Virus record (IMG/VR): IMGVR_UViG_3300020182_001863
Span: 1-51,854 of that record
Source: a virus
Direction: 5' to 3' (one strand)
Length of the DNA stretch: 51,854 nucleotides
Shown here piece by piece: positions 1 to 6,130 of this stretch. Under the pieces are notes generated by a model. The model was not told where the DNA came from. It saw nothing but the letters and a program-made list of their open reading frames with translations, and made no database searches. Both the position numbers and the translations under genes were made by a program. Each line of letters opens with the position of its first letter. The stretch's first letter is position 1.

Positions 1-52
1 TACAATATTATCATCTTCCATTATTCTTCTCACTTATATAAGTTAACATATC

Positions 53-60
53 TATTTATA
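53..60 (-). promoter_or_regulatory. T4-type late promoter box (TATAAATA)
   Basis: Exact T4 late consensus TATAAATA on the minus strand. It points out of the left edge, so the gene it serves lies outside the window. It sits just past the terminator of the porin-like gene, so a new late unit probably starts here. Confidence 0.6.
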
Positions 61-66
61 AGCAAT

Positions 67-95
67 AAAAAAGGGATGCAAAGCACCCCTTTTTT
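67..95 (-). terminator. Rho-independent terminator after the porin-like gene
   Basis: Hairpin with arms GGG-TGC / GCA-CCC and a T run on both sides, 20 bp after the stop codon of the porin-like gene. The flanking A6 and T6 make it potentially bidirectional. Confidence 0.8.
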
Positions 96-114
96 CTCAA
101 TATGTTTTCTTATA

Positions 115-888
115 CTAAAATGCAAAACTTAGTGTAACTGATGGTGTTACTGTTTCATCATCCACATTATAGTTAACATCTGTTTCTACAGTTGCACCAG
201 AAAAATCAAATTCATGTCCTACGCCGATGTTTTCTAGTAAATCATCTTCGTCACCATTGATATATGTTGTTAGACCGTATGTACTAACCGTAGAATCTAA
301 TTCGTATGCTAATGTATCTGTTTCATATGATACAGTTGTACCAAGTGCAACACCTGTAACTTCTACCGTATCAACCCGTGCACCCCAGGTGTATTTTTCA
401 GATGTGCGATTATAATCCATAGATGCAGTTACATCTACCAATGCCAAATCAACATTATATGCAAGTTGTACATTTGACACTTCAGTAACATCAGTTGTGA
501 TATCAGTGAAACCAACTGCTACCGCGGCTGGACCGTATGATAATGTCAATGATTCATCAATAGTTGGTTCTGCGATTGATGAAAAATCGGATGTTGCTTC
601 TACAAAAACACCATCCTGGTCACCAAATGTTACGGTTGTATCTGCAACTTCTGTGCCAACATGCCATTTATCTAGTTTGATTGTGTCACCATCAACTGAT
701 TCAAACTCTAGTCCAACGTTTGCCACTCCTTCGCCTGCATCAACATCAATACCGATTGTGGTTGTCGCTTCATACTTATCGGTTGCTTCATTTTCAGCAA
801 CTTTCATTTTAGCAGAAACACCAATGTCTGCTGCAAATGAAGTCGTAGCCAATACCATAGCGGCTACTGTTGTTAGTAATAGTTTCAT
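115..888 (-). CDS. Exported outer-membrane beta-barrel (porin-like) protein
   Basis: 257 residues. Residues 1-19 form a classical Sec signal peptide (basic start, hydrophobic core, SFA then AD at the cleavage site). The mature part is acidic and made of alternating polar/hydrophobic strands with short turns. It ends in ...TLSFAF, the terminal aromatic signature recognised by the BAM complex. This is the architecture of a small Gram-negative porin or OmpA-like barrel, so the product would sit in the host outer membrane, not the virion. The start is supported by an AGGAAA-type ribosome site. The gene has its own promoter (955-983), an unusual leader hairpin and its own terminator. It could alter permeability or mask the phage receptor; neither is shown. 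Family assignment rests on signal peptide, strand pattern and C-terminal Phe only. Confidence 0.65.
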   Translation of the reverse strand: MKLLLTTVAAMVLATTSFAADIGVSAKMKVAENEATDKYEATTTIGIDVDAGEGVANVGLEFESVDGDTIKLDKWHVGTEVADTTVTFGDQDGVFVEATSDFSSIAEPTIDESLTLSYGPAAVAVGFTDITTDVTEVSNVQLAYNVDLALVDVTASMDYNRTSEKYTWGARVDTVEVTGVALGTTVSYETDTLAYELDSTVSTYGLTTYINGDEDDLLENIGVGHEFDFSGATVETDVNYNVDDETVTPSVTLSFAF

Positions 889-908
889 TATTATATTTCC
901 TTTTAAAC

Positions 909-937
909 AAAAAAATATGAGCAGGTTACCTGCTCAT
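909..937 (-). terminator. Terminator-like hairpin in the porin leader
   Basis: A perfect 9-bp stem (ATGAGCAGG/CCTGCTCAT, 917-937) with a 3-nt loop, followed on the minus strand by a T7 run. It lies after the 83-residue gene, so it probably ends that operon. It is also downstream of the promoter at 955-983 and 29 bp upstream of the porin start, so a transcript from that promoter would begin with this hairpin. It may act as an attenuator or as a 5' stabilising stem. Confidence 0.65.
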
Positions 938-954
938 ACTACTCTACTTATACT

Positions 955-983
955 AATATAATACATTTTTGCTTTATTATCAA
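955..983 (-). promoter_or_regulatory. Sigma70-type promoter for the porin-like gene
   Basis: TTGATA (978-983), 17-bp spacer, TATATT (955-960). The expected transcription start is near 948, about 60 bp before the porin start codon and just before the hairpin at 917-937. Confidence 0.55.
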
Positions 984-1034
984 GTAGGTACAAAGTTAAT
1001 ATTAGTATATGTGTCATTTATATCACACTATTAA

Positions 1035-1286
1035 TTATGCTTTAGTATTTTTCTTTACATTCTTTTTTGTCTTAGTTTTAGGTTTAGACACTGGCTTTTT
1101 TGATTTGGTAGTTGGTATGATTTTCTTATCATACCAACCCCACCGTTTTAATAATGGTTCGACTGCATATTTAACCTGCGAATCATTCCAATTATATAAC
1201 TTTTTAACATCAGTAAAAAGTTTATCTTTATCGTCATAGATAGCCATCATATTAATAATGTTTTTATCTATGTCTATCCAATTCAT
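1035..1286 (-). CDS. Small basic protein of unknown function
   Basis: 83 residues. The N-terminal half is acidic and mixed (IDIDKNIINMMAIYDDKDK). Then comes a Trp-rich stretch around residues 33-52, and a Lys/Thr/Pro-rich tail from about residue 55 that is probably disordered and nucleic-acid or membrane-surface binding. Its ATG overlaps the stop of the 51-residue membrane protein in the form ATGA, so the two are translationally coupled. No family recognised. Confidence 0.6.
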   Translation of the reverse strand: MNWIDIDKNIINMMAIYDDKDKLFTDVKKLYNWNDSQVKYAVEPLLKRWGWYDKKIIPTTKSKKPVSKPKTKTKKNVKKNTKA

Positions 1287-1438
1287 TCAGATTTCCAGAT
1301 AGTCCATATACCATATGCAATTGCCGCATATGCAATTAAATCAACTGGCACAATAAGCATTGCGATTCCAGTTGCAACTAGTGCGGCACCGTCGAGTGTT
1401 GTACGCTCCTTTAGTCTATTTTTAATCCAATTAATCAT
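1283..1438 (-). CDS. Small membrane protein (51 aa)
   Basis: Starts MINWIKNRLKERTTLDG and ends WTIWKSE. It has a charged amphipathic N-terminus followed by a hydrophobic stretch of about 30 residues (GAALVATGIAMLIVPVDL and onward), enough for one or two membrane segments. It overlaps the end of the CDF transporter by 8 bp and its stop overlaps the next gene's ATG, so it is the middle member of a coupled three-gene unit. Small proteins of this type are frequent in marine T4-like phages; the function is unknown. Confidence 0.65.
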   Translation of the reverse strand: MINWIKNRLKERTTLDGAALVATGIAMLIVPVDLIAYAAIAYGIWTIWKSE

Positions 1439-2360
1439 TTTTTTTCTCCTCTAATAATTTATTATAAAACAGTTCTTCATCTGGACAATTATTATGTTCA
1501 ATTTGAATAGTTGTGTGTACTATTTTATAATTATCGATTAATAGTTTCTTGGTATTATATATTGTATCATCGCATTCGCCATCATCCAATATATTGATGT
1601 GCATAGCGGCTGAAATTTGTCCGCTTGCTAATTCCCATATATGTATATGGTGAACATTATTAACATGATCGATATTTGTTATAATATCTTTTACTATAAC
1701 ATCAATATCAATATGTTCTGGTTTTCCAGTCATTAGTATTCTAAGACAATCTTTTAATAATTCCCAACCACTTTTTAATATTAAACTGGCAAGAAGTACA
1801 CTTATAATAGGATCAATATAATACCAATCAGTAAAATATATTACGATACCACCTATAATGGCACCAACACTGCCTAAAATATCAAGTAAGATATGAAGTA
1901 TCACTCCTCGCATATTAATATTATGACCATCATGGTGATGATGCACTACTTTAAATAATACCAAATTAACGATTAATCCAATAATCGCAATTGGTAACAT
2001 CCAATATATATCAACATGCTCAGGATTTAGTATTCGATAGATTGCTTCGTATATAATATATGCAAAAAGTCCAATCCACATCAGTGCATTTAAAAATGCT
2101 GCAATAACTTCCGCTCTCATAAATCCATATGAGTATGTGGCAGTCGGTGGTTTTCTACCAATCCAAAATCCAAATACGGCAATAATCATTGCTAACGCAT
2201 CGGTTGAAAGATGCAATGCATCACTTAATAATGCAAGTGAATTACTTATATGTGCACCAAATAACTCGATAACAACAAATAGTATTAAAATAAAAATACT
2301 TATTTTTAATGCACGTTCTTCTTTGCCGGCTTTTCTGATATGATATTGATTATGCTTCAT
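1431..2360 (-). CDS. Cation diffusion facilitator (CDF) metal efflux transporter
   Basis: 309 residues, full length for a CDF/ZitB/CzcD protein. Six hydrophobic segments lie between residues 18 and 200. Segment 2 carries H50-x3-D54 (SDALHLSTD) and segment 5 carries H156-x3-D160, the HD-HD metal site of zinc/cadmium-type CDFs. A His-rich loop (H140-H143, H146) lies between segments 4 and 5, as in ZnT/ZitB proteins. Residues from about 205 form the cytoplasmic ferredoxin-like dimer domain (HHIHIWELASG). CDFs exchange Zn2+ or similar ions for protons across the inner membrane. The ORF is intact and overlaps the epimerase gene by 11 bp, so it is co-transcribed. A transporter of this family is very unusual in a phage. 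Family call firm; metal specificity inferred. Confidence 0.9.
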   Translation of the reverse strand: MKHNQYHIRKAGKEERALKISIFILILFVVIELFGAHISNSLALLSDALHLSTDALAMIIAVFGFWIGRKPPTATYSYGFMRAEVIAAFLNALMWIGLFAYIIYEAIYRILNPEHVDIYWMLPIAIIGLIVNLVLFKVVHHHHDGHNINMRGVILHILLDILGSVGAIIGGIVIYFTDWYYIDPIISVLLASLILKSGWELLKDCLRILMTGKPEHIDIDVIVKDIITNIDHVNNVHHIHIWELASGQISAAMHINILDDGECDDTIYNTKKLLIDNYKIVHTTIQIEHNNCPDEELFYNKLLEEKKND

Positions 2361-3273
2361 CTATACTTTTCTTTAGATTATAAAGGTCTCTAATACCAGT
2401 TTCGGTATCTATTAAAGGTTGCCAGCCTAATAGTTTTTTTGCCTTAGATATATCGGCAAGAGTATCGGTTGCATATCCTTTAGGCTTATCTTGGTATTCT
2501 ATTTCCAAATCTGGAAAAAACTCACGTAATATATTTACTATCTGATTTACCGAATAACTTTTTCCTGTTCCCACATTAAAGACTTCACTTTTTACTTTGG
2601 ATTCCATACTCGCAATACATGCACTTGCTACATCGCTTACATGAATATAATCTCGTTTAAATTCACCATCGCCATGAACGGTTAATGGATGGCTATCATT
2701 TGCTAAACGATAAAACTTACTAATCATTAATCCGTTATCGTCGTCCGATGGTTGTTCTGTTCCATAGGTTGTAAAGAAACGTAATACATTATAGTTCAAG
2801 TCAAATACATTTTTATACTGTTTGCATAATTGCTCACCGAATAATTTAGTCATTGCATAATAATTCAATGGATCTGGTTTATGAAATGGTTTATGTGGCG
2901 GAGGATTATTACCATATATACTAGATGAACTAGCATAAACAAATTTCCGTATACCAACCGCATGTGCGGCAGTTAATACATTTCGTGTGCCAGTTACATT
3001 ATTATCAAAATAAGTATCAGGATCAATAAAACTTTGTGGTATTCTTGCTTTTGCTGCAAGATGAATAATATAATGTTGACCAACTGCTGCCATAACACAT
3101 TTAGCAGCACTTTGTATGTCACCTTTAATATAACGTACATATTTAAAATCTTGTGGCTTTTCAGATTTATCTAACACCGTTACTTCATACCCTTTTGAAA
3201 GTAGTTGTCTGACAACTTCTCTGCCTATGAAGCCTGATCCGCCAGTGACAAGAACTTTACCTTTTACTAACAT
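2350..3273 (-). CDS. NAD(P)-dependent sugar epimerase/dehydratase (extended SDR)
   Basis: 307 residues, typical for UDP-glucose 4-epimerase/UDP-glucuronate epimerase-type extended SDRs. Rossmann motif GGSGFIG at 11-17; adenine-site acid in GDI (51-53); HLAA at 71-74; catalytic Ser cluster 115-118 and Y139-x3-K143. The C-terminal half has the usual substrate-domain motifs (NVGTGKSYSVNQIV, LGWQP). It interconverts nucleotide sugars in the cytoplasm and probably supplies a sugar for capsule/LPS change or for DNA or virion glycosylation. Two glycosyltransferase-like genes occur elsewhere in the window. The exact substrate cannot be read from the sequence. Confidence 0.9.
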   Translation of the reverse strand: MLVKGKVLVTGGSGFIGREVVRQLLSKGYEVTVLDKSEKPQDFKYVRYIKGDIQSAAKCVMAAVGQHYIIHLAAKARIPQSFIDPDTYFDNNVTGTRNVLTAAHAVGIRKFVYASSSSIYGNNPPPHKPFHKPDPLNYYAMTKLFGEQLCKQYKNVFDLNYNVLRFFTTYGTEQPSDDDNGLMISKFYRLANDSHPLTVHGDGEFKRDYIHVSDVASACIASMESKVKSEVFNVGTGKSYSVNQIVNILREFFPDLEIEYQDKPKGYATDTLADISKAKKLLGWQPLIDTETGIRDLYNLKKSIDEA

Positions 3274-3329
3274 ATTAATTCTTTCTTAATTTCTTGATTC
3301 AACATATTTAGTCTATTATTGTTTGTATC

Positions 3330-3358
3330 ATTATAACAAAATAATAACCAAATAGCAA
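3330..3358 (-). promoter_or_regulatory. Sigma70-type promoter for the epimerase-CDF operon
   Basis: TTGCTA (3353-3358), 17-bp spacer, perfect TATAAT (3330-3335). It lies 57 bp upstream of the epimerase start and is the only strong promoter seen before the four-gene unit ending at 1035. Confidence 0.55.
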
Positions 3359-3455
3359 GCATTATTTAACTTGATGAAGTGTCACAGTTGCACTACACGC
3401 ATACCGAGTCTTCGCAAAATGCAGTTGTTTTTAGTGTTTTTTAGTGTTATATTAC

Positions 3456-3463
3456 TATAAATA
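3456..3463 (+). promoter_or_regulatory. Late promoter box TATAAATA of the plus-strand operon
   Basis: Exact T4 late consensus, pointing into the four small plus-strand genes at 3564-4294. Transcription would start near 3470, giving a leader of about 95 nt. The rest of the 3274-3455 gap shows only the oppositely directed epimerase promoter. Confidence 0.7.
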
Positions 3464-3473
3464 AAAGTGTAAG

Positions 3474-3534
3474 ATAAGCGACCTCAGCTTATAAAAAATG
3501 AGTGGCACTGGGAAAGACTAGGGTATTGCTTCCC
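3474..3534 (+). promoter_or_regulatory. Structured 5' leader of the DUF1127 operon
   Basis: Two stems are visible. One is ATAAGC/GCTTAT (3474-3492) with loop GACCTCA. The other is GGGAA (3510-3514)/TTCCC (3530-3534). CTCA in the first loop can pair with TGAG at 3499-3502, which would make a pseudoknot. The structured part ends about 20 nt before the GGAG ribosome site. I do not match it to a known riboswitch class. Confidence 0.4.
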
Positions 3535-3563
3535 TCAAGCATCAAAAAATTTGGAGAAACTGA

Positions 3564-3758
3564 ATGACACTAAACCTATTTAGTGCCCTAGCAAATCTTT
3601 TTGGAGGATTTCCTAATAGGGCAACAAAACGCTCAGACTTAATGACTTGGGCAAAAACAGAGTATGCACGTGATTGGGAATTTGCTTACCAATACATGCT
3701 TGATAATCGTGGCAAAGCGCCATCACATAGATACACACAAGGAATAACACATGATTAA
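3564..3758 (+). CDS. Small protein, first gene of the DUF1127 operon
   Basis: 64 residues, ATG preceded by GGAGAAACTGA. Hydrophobic/aromatic start (LNLFSALANLFGGF), then a basic-aromatic body (KRSDLMTWAKTEYARDWEFAYQYML) and a polar tail. The length, aromatic content and position beside a DUF1127 gene suggest a related regulator, but the DUF1127 signature is not clear here. It overlaps the next gene by 8 bp. It is one of only five genes in the window on the plus strand. Confidence 0.65.
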   Translation: MTLNLFSALANLFGGFPNRATKRSDLMTWAKTEYARDWEFAYQYMLDNRGKAPSHRYTQGITHD

Positions 3759-3987
3759 TAAACTAGTAGTAGCATACAAAAATTTTAGAACCGAAATGGA
3801 TTATAGAAAGAAAGTTCGTACAACAATCAAAGAACTGTCTGCACTTTCAAACTATGAACTAAATGATATCGGAATTTCACGTGGTGAAATATATAATATT
3901 GCAATCACATCATATAATAAGCCAGAACGTCTAGTAGTTGAAGATGTTGAAATAACAGTAAATGAAAATCTAAGAGGGGCAGTATAA
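3751..3987 (+). CDS. DUF1127 (YjiS-like) small protein
   Basis: 78 residues. Residues 23-50 show the DUF1127 signature: basic lead-in RKKVRTTIKEL, then LSNYELNDIGISRGEI, equivalent to L-S-D-x-x-L-x-D-I-G-I-x-R-x-x-I. In alphaproteobacteria, DUF1127 proteins are small Arg/Lys-rich stress proteins; some (such as Rhodobacter CcaF1) bind RNA and alter its stability. An extra acidic tail of about 25 residues follows. Its stop overlaps the next ATG (TAATG). A role in changing host or phage RNA late in infection is inference. Confidence 0.85.
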   Translation: MINKLVVAYKNFRTEMDYRKKVRTTIKELSALSNYELNDIGISRGEIYNIAITSYNKPERLVVEDVEITVNENLRGAV

Positions 3988-4160
3988 TGACTACATTAGT
4001 AATGAACTACACGGTTAATCCTTTTTGGACTGCACTTAAATCTTTTGGTCGCGGAGTATGGGCTTTTGGTGAATCAGCAGGTAGAGCAAGAGCAGCCGCT
4101 GAACTACATCGTCAAGGCTACACCGAAGCTGCAAAAAACCTAATGTTGGAGAACAAATAA
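3987..4160 (+). CDS. Small protein of the DUF1127 operon (57 aa)
   Basis: Starts MTTLVMNYTVNPFW and ends NLMLENK. It has an aromatic N-terminus, a Gly/Ala/Arg centre and a helical tail AAELHRQGYTEAAKNLM. That tail resembles AIRELRNKGLYKEAQRV in the next gene, so the two are likely paralogues that share a short helical motif (A-x-E/R-x-L-x-x-x-G-x-x-x-E-A). TAATG overlaps at both ends give strict coupling. Function unknown. Confidence 0.6.
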   Translation: MTTLVMNYTVNPFWTALKSFGRGVWAFGESAGRARAAAELHRQGYTEAAKNLMLENK

Positions 4161-4294
4161 TGTTTAAACGTTTTATCAAAGCAATGGAATACCGTTCATA
4201 CTGTATGGCAATTCGTGAATTACGCAACAAAGGCTTATATAAAGAAGCACAACGTGTCAGTGAATATAAGCACAATATGTATCCTACTACTTAG
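4160..4294 (+). CDS. Small basic protein, last gene of the DUF1127 operon (44 aa)
   Basis: Starts MFKRFIKAMEYRSYC and ends MYPTT. It is basic and helical, and shares the ELRxKGLYKEA-type motif with the preceding 57-residue protein. A short palindrome (ACTAC-TTA-GTAGT, about 4287-4299) covers its stop, without a U-tract. The operon is convergent with the minus-strand genes that follow. Function unknown; RNA binding would fit the context. Confidence 0.55.
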   Translation: MFKRFIKAMEYRSYCMAIRELRNKGLYKEAQRVSEYKHNMYPTT

Positions 4295-4308
4295 TAGTAT
4301 GATCGAAG

Positions 4309-4560
4309 TTAATTAGGACCAGCAATGAAATGTAGTTTGAGCATTATGCCTTCTACATCTGCTGGTTCAAGATAAGGTATAACATCATCTCCTGTATGTA
4401 TACCAGGTAGTTGAACAAAATTATTATTCTTGAACACCGCAATTTCATAAAGTTTTTTGCCTGGTTCTTGAATCACACTCAAATCATAATTACCAAAAGA
4501 TCGCTTGGCTTGAAAGTGTTGTGGTCGTATTTCATTAAATTTTAAATCACAAAAATTCAT
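4309..4560 (-). CDS. Hypothetical protein (83 aa)
   Basis: I place the start at ATG 4560 (MNFCDLKFNEIRP), with GAGGA nine bases upstream, in preference to the in-frame TTG at 4575. Small globular protein with an aromatic/basic middle (QAKRSFGNYDLSVIQEPGK) and an acidic C-terminus. It overlaps the SWIM-like gene by 14 bp and is the last member of the early operon that begins at the promoter at 5141-5169. No family recognised. Confidence 0.55.
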   Translation of the reverse strand: MNFCDLKFNEIRPQHFQAKRSFGNYDLSVIQEPGKKLYEIAVFKNNNFVQLPGIHTGDDVIPYLEPADVEGIMLKLHFIAGPN

Positions 4561-4768
4561 TGTTTGTATCCTCAAATTTTTCTTCTATTGATTTAATATG
4601 TTTGCATTTTTTAAATGCTGGACAATCACATGTAAATCCCTTGTCAGACATTTTAATTGTGTATATATTATCTTTGCTGCCTGATACATTCCATTTAGTA
4701 TCAACTGCCCAATGACCCTTAGTATTAATCAGGTCACTAGGAAATATACGTGGTCCATACTTTGCCAT
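4547..4768 (-). CDS. SWIM-type zinc-finger small protein
   Basis: 73 residues. C47-x-C49-x5-C55-x-H57 (CDCPAFKKCKH) matches the SWIM pattern CxCxnCxH, a zinc-binding module for DNA or protein contacts found in MuDR transposases, SWI2/SNF2 proteins and Rad51 regulators. Before it is a short beta-rich section (WNVSGSKDNIYTIKM), as in many SWIM domains. Here the domain stands almost alone. ATG at 4768 overlaps the previous stop (TAATG). Confidence 0.6.
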   Translation of the reverse strand: MAKYGPRIFPSDLINTKGHWAVDTKWNVSGSKDNIYTIKMSDKGFTCDCPAFKKCKHIKSIEEKFEDTNNEFL

Positions 4769-5109
4769 TATATAGATTCGAATCCAAAGTTTGCTACAAC
4801 CGAACGATTACCATCGACATCTTCAATAATATTTCCAACTGAAATACTAGACATTTTTCCAAACCGCTCAATGCGATCTTCTGGTCCAATATTTCCTACT
4901 TCAAAAACATGATCAAGACTATCAGCAACAATGTTGGCAACGTGAGTATAACATTCATCGAATTTCATAGCAGCCGCTTTAAAATTTCCAAATGTTGCAT
5001 CTGCATATGCAGTTGCTTTTTCATGACAATTCCAGCCCTCTTTATTAACCAGTTCTACTAGTTTTTCATCTAATTGAATTTGATAAACTTTGAAAATTTG
5101 AACTGACAT
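4768..5109 (-). CDS. Early hypothetical protein (113 aa)
   Basis: Mixed alpha/beta protein with no motif I recognise. The N-terminus reads MSVQIFKVYQIQLDEK; the middle is Ala/Phe rich (ATAYADATFGNFKAAAMKF); the acidic C-terminus ends FGFESI. It starts inside the 72-bp repeat that supplies its promoter, leader and start codon, and it leads a three-gene operon with the SWIM-like gene and the 83-residue gene. Confidence 0.6.
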   Translation of the reverse strand: MSVQIFKVYQIQLDEKLVELVNKEGWNCHEKATAYADATFGNFKAAAMKFDECYTHVANIVADSLDHVFEVGNIGPEDRIERFGKMSSISVGNIIEDVDGNRSVVANFGFESI

Positions 5110-5175
5110 ATGAGATTTCCTTGTTGCTATCTATACATTCTTTATAGACTGATTCGTTTGAATTGTCAAGTATTA
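5104..5175 (-). repeat. 72-bp perfect direct repeat, copy 1 (early promoter/start cassette)
   Basis: Identical to 5479-5550. The unit contains a full ACGAATCA-class promoter, the leader, the ribosome site AAGGAAA and the ATG plus the next two bases of the gene. Both genes it drives therefore begin ATG-(A/T).. from the same cassette. Confidence 0.9.
5141..5169 (-). promoter_or_regulatory. Early promoter, ACGAATCA class
   Basis: TTGACA (5164-5169), N6, ACGAATCA (5150-5157), N3, TATAAA (5141-5146); spacer 17. It drives the gene at 4768-5109. Confidence 0.85.
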
Positions 5176-5484
5176 ATTATCAGGAATATCTAAACCATAT
5201 TTGTCTTCGAGCCACTGCTTTATATATCCAGCTTGCCTTTTTCCAATACCTGGTATTTTCATTATACTTTTTAGTGTTATTGGGTCATTATTCTCCACTG
5301 AAGGATGCGATTGCTGCAACCGCCGAAGGTTGAGATATCGCGGAAATATCCCATGTGATCGCTGGCATCTTTGAATTGCTCTATAAACATGAGGAGGAGA
5401 TAAATCAATATCATCCTCCATTGAATCCAGTGTTGTAAATAATTCACCCATTGTTGTTGCGTGATGCAATGATGCTATTGACAT
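5173..5484 (-). CDS. Helix-hairpin-helix-like small protein
   Basis: 103 residues. Residues 71-92 (LKSIMKIPGIGKRQAGYIKQWL) fit a helix-hairpin-helix DNA-binding motif with the I-P-G-I-G hairpin. The N-terminal half is helical with Cys/Arg (YRAIQRCQRSHGIFPRYLNLRRLQQ). It probably binds DNA non-specifically early in infection. Its stop lies only a few bases before the -35 of the next promoter. The HhH call rests on one motif. Confidence 0.6.
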   Translation of the reverse strand: MSIASLHHATTMGELFTTLDSMEDDIDLSPPHVYRAIQRCQRSHGIFPRYLNLRRLQQSHPSVENNDPITLKSIMKIPGIGKRQAGYIKQWLEDKYGLDIPDN

Positions 5485-5550
5485 ATGAGATTTCCTTGTT
5501 GCTATCTATACATTCTTTATAGACTGATTCGTTTGAATTGTCAAGTATTA
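5479..5550 (-). repeat. 72-bp perfect direct repeat, copy 2
   Basis: Second copy of 5104-5175, offset by exactly 375 bp, covering promoter, leader, ribosome site and start codon of the gene at 5173-5484. Confidence 0.9.
5516..5544 (-). promoter_or_regulatory. Early promoter, ACGAATCA class
   Basis: TTGACA (5539-5544), N6, ACGAATCA, N3, TATAAA (5516-5521). Identical to the copy at 5141-5169. Confidence 0.85.
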
Positions 5551-5567
5551 TTTCACACTTTTAAATA

Positions 5568-5753
5568 TTAAGCCTCGTCAATTAGAGTAAAATATTCCTC
5601 TTCATCTTTGCTCAGGTAAATCGCATCAAAAAGATTTTCTGGCACAACGCCCAGACCAACTGCACGCCGAGTTTGACAATAGTGTGCATAATCTTCACAA
5701 TCTTTAATTTCTGGTAGATATGGGTGTGATGAAACGATGATTTCTTGTGTCAT
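5568..5753 (-). CDS. Early hypothetical acidic protein (61 aa)
   Basis: Small acidic protein (MTQEIIVSSHPYLPEIKDCEDYAHYC...EEEYFTLIDEA) with no recognised family. It has its own early promoter at 5785-5813 and an AAGAGAA-type ribosome site. Size and acidity are typical of phage early proteins that bind host enzymes; that role is inference. Confidence 0.55.
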   Translation of the reverse strand: MTQEIIVSSHPYLPEIKDCEDYAHYCQTRRAVGLGVVPENLFDAIYLSKDEEEYFTLIDEA

Positions 5754-5784
5754 GTGATTCTCTTTCTTGTTAACTTATACATAC

Positions 5785-5813
5785 TTTATATCAGTCGTAT
5801 GTTAGGTTGTCAA
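5785..5813 (-). promoter_or_regulatory. Early promoter, divergent member of the ACGAATCA class
   Basis: TTGACA (5808-5813), 17-bp spacer containing ATACGACTGA in place of ACGAATCA, TATAAA (5785-5790). The downstream sequence GTATGTATAAGTTA is shared with the promoters at 6095 and 41573. The TGA inside TTGACA is the stop codon of the upstream gene. Confidence 0.75.
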
Positions 5814-6061
5814 GCAAATAGAGGTTTCATTGTTTCGAAAACTTTGTTGTAAGCATTTACTTCTGCTTCATAGTATTCATAAAAATCTGAGTCGTCAGTA
5901 AAATGAGCATGGTCACAATTATAACTGGCACAATGTTCATCCCATACACGATTCATTGCTTCCATACCTTCAAGCAAATCACCACGACCATAAGAAGTCA
6001 TTACTGTTTTGGCATCTTCAAAGGAAGTATCAAACTTATAAAAACTAGGGATTCTAAACAT
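5810..6061 (-). CDS. Early hypothetical protein (83 aa)
   Basis: Acidic, aromatic-rich small protein (FRIPSFYKFDTSFEDAKTVM...YEYYEAEVNAYNKVF), predicted helical, no recognised family. Own early promoter at 6095-6123 and GGAGAATACAAT ahead of ATG. Its stop codon lies inside the next promoter's -35 box. Confidence 0.6.
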   Translation of the reverse strand: MFRIPSFYKFDTSFEDAKTVMTSYGRGDLLEGMEAMNRVWDEHCASYNCDHAHFTDDSDFYEYYEAEVNAYNKVFETMKPLFA

Positions 6062-6094
6062 ATTGTATTCTCCGTTTTTCTAACTTATACATTC

Positions 6095-6123
6095 TTTATA
6101 AAGTGATTCGTTTAGAATGTCAA
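6095..6123 (-). promoter_or_regulatory. Early promoter, ACGAATCA class
   Basis: TTGACA (6118-6123), N6, ACGAATCA, N3, TATAAA (6095-6100); spacer 17. Drives 5810-6061. Confidence 0.85.
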
Positions 6124-6130
6124 GTAAAAA

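Noticed and set aside
3470-3563. Known riboswitch (glutamine/downstream-peptide, SAM-II, SAM-V) in the DUF1127 leader
   Set aside because: I cannot find the conserved core sequences of these classes, so it is only reported as a structured leader.
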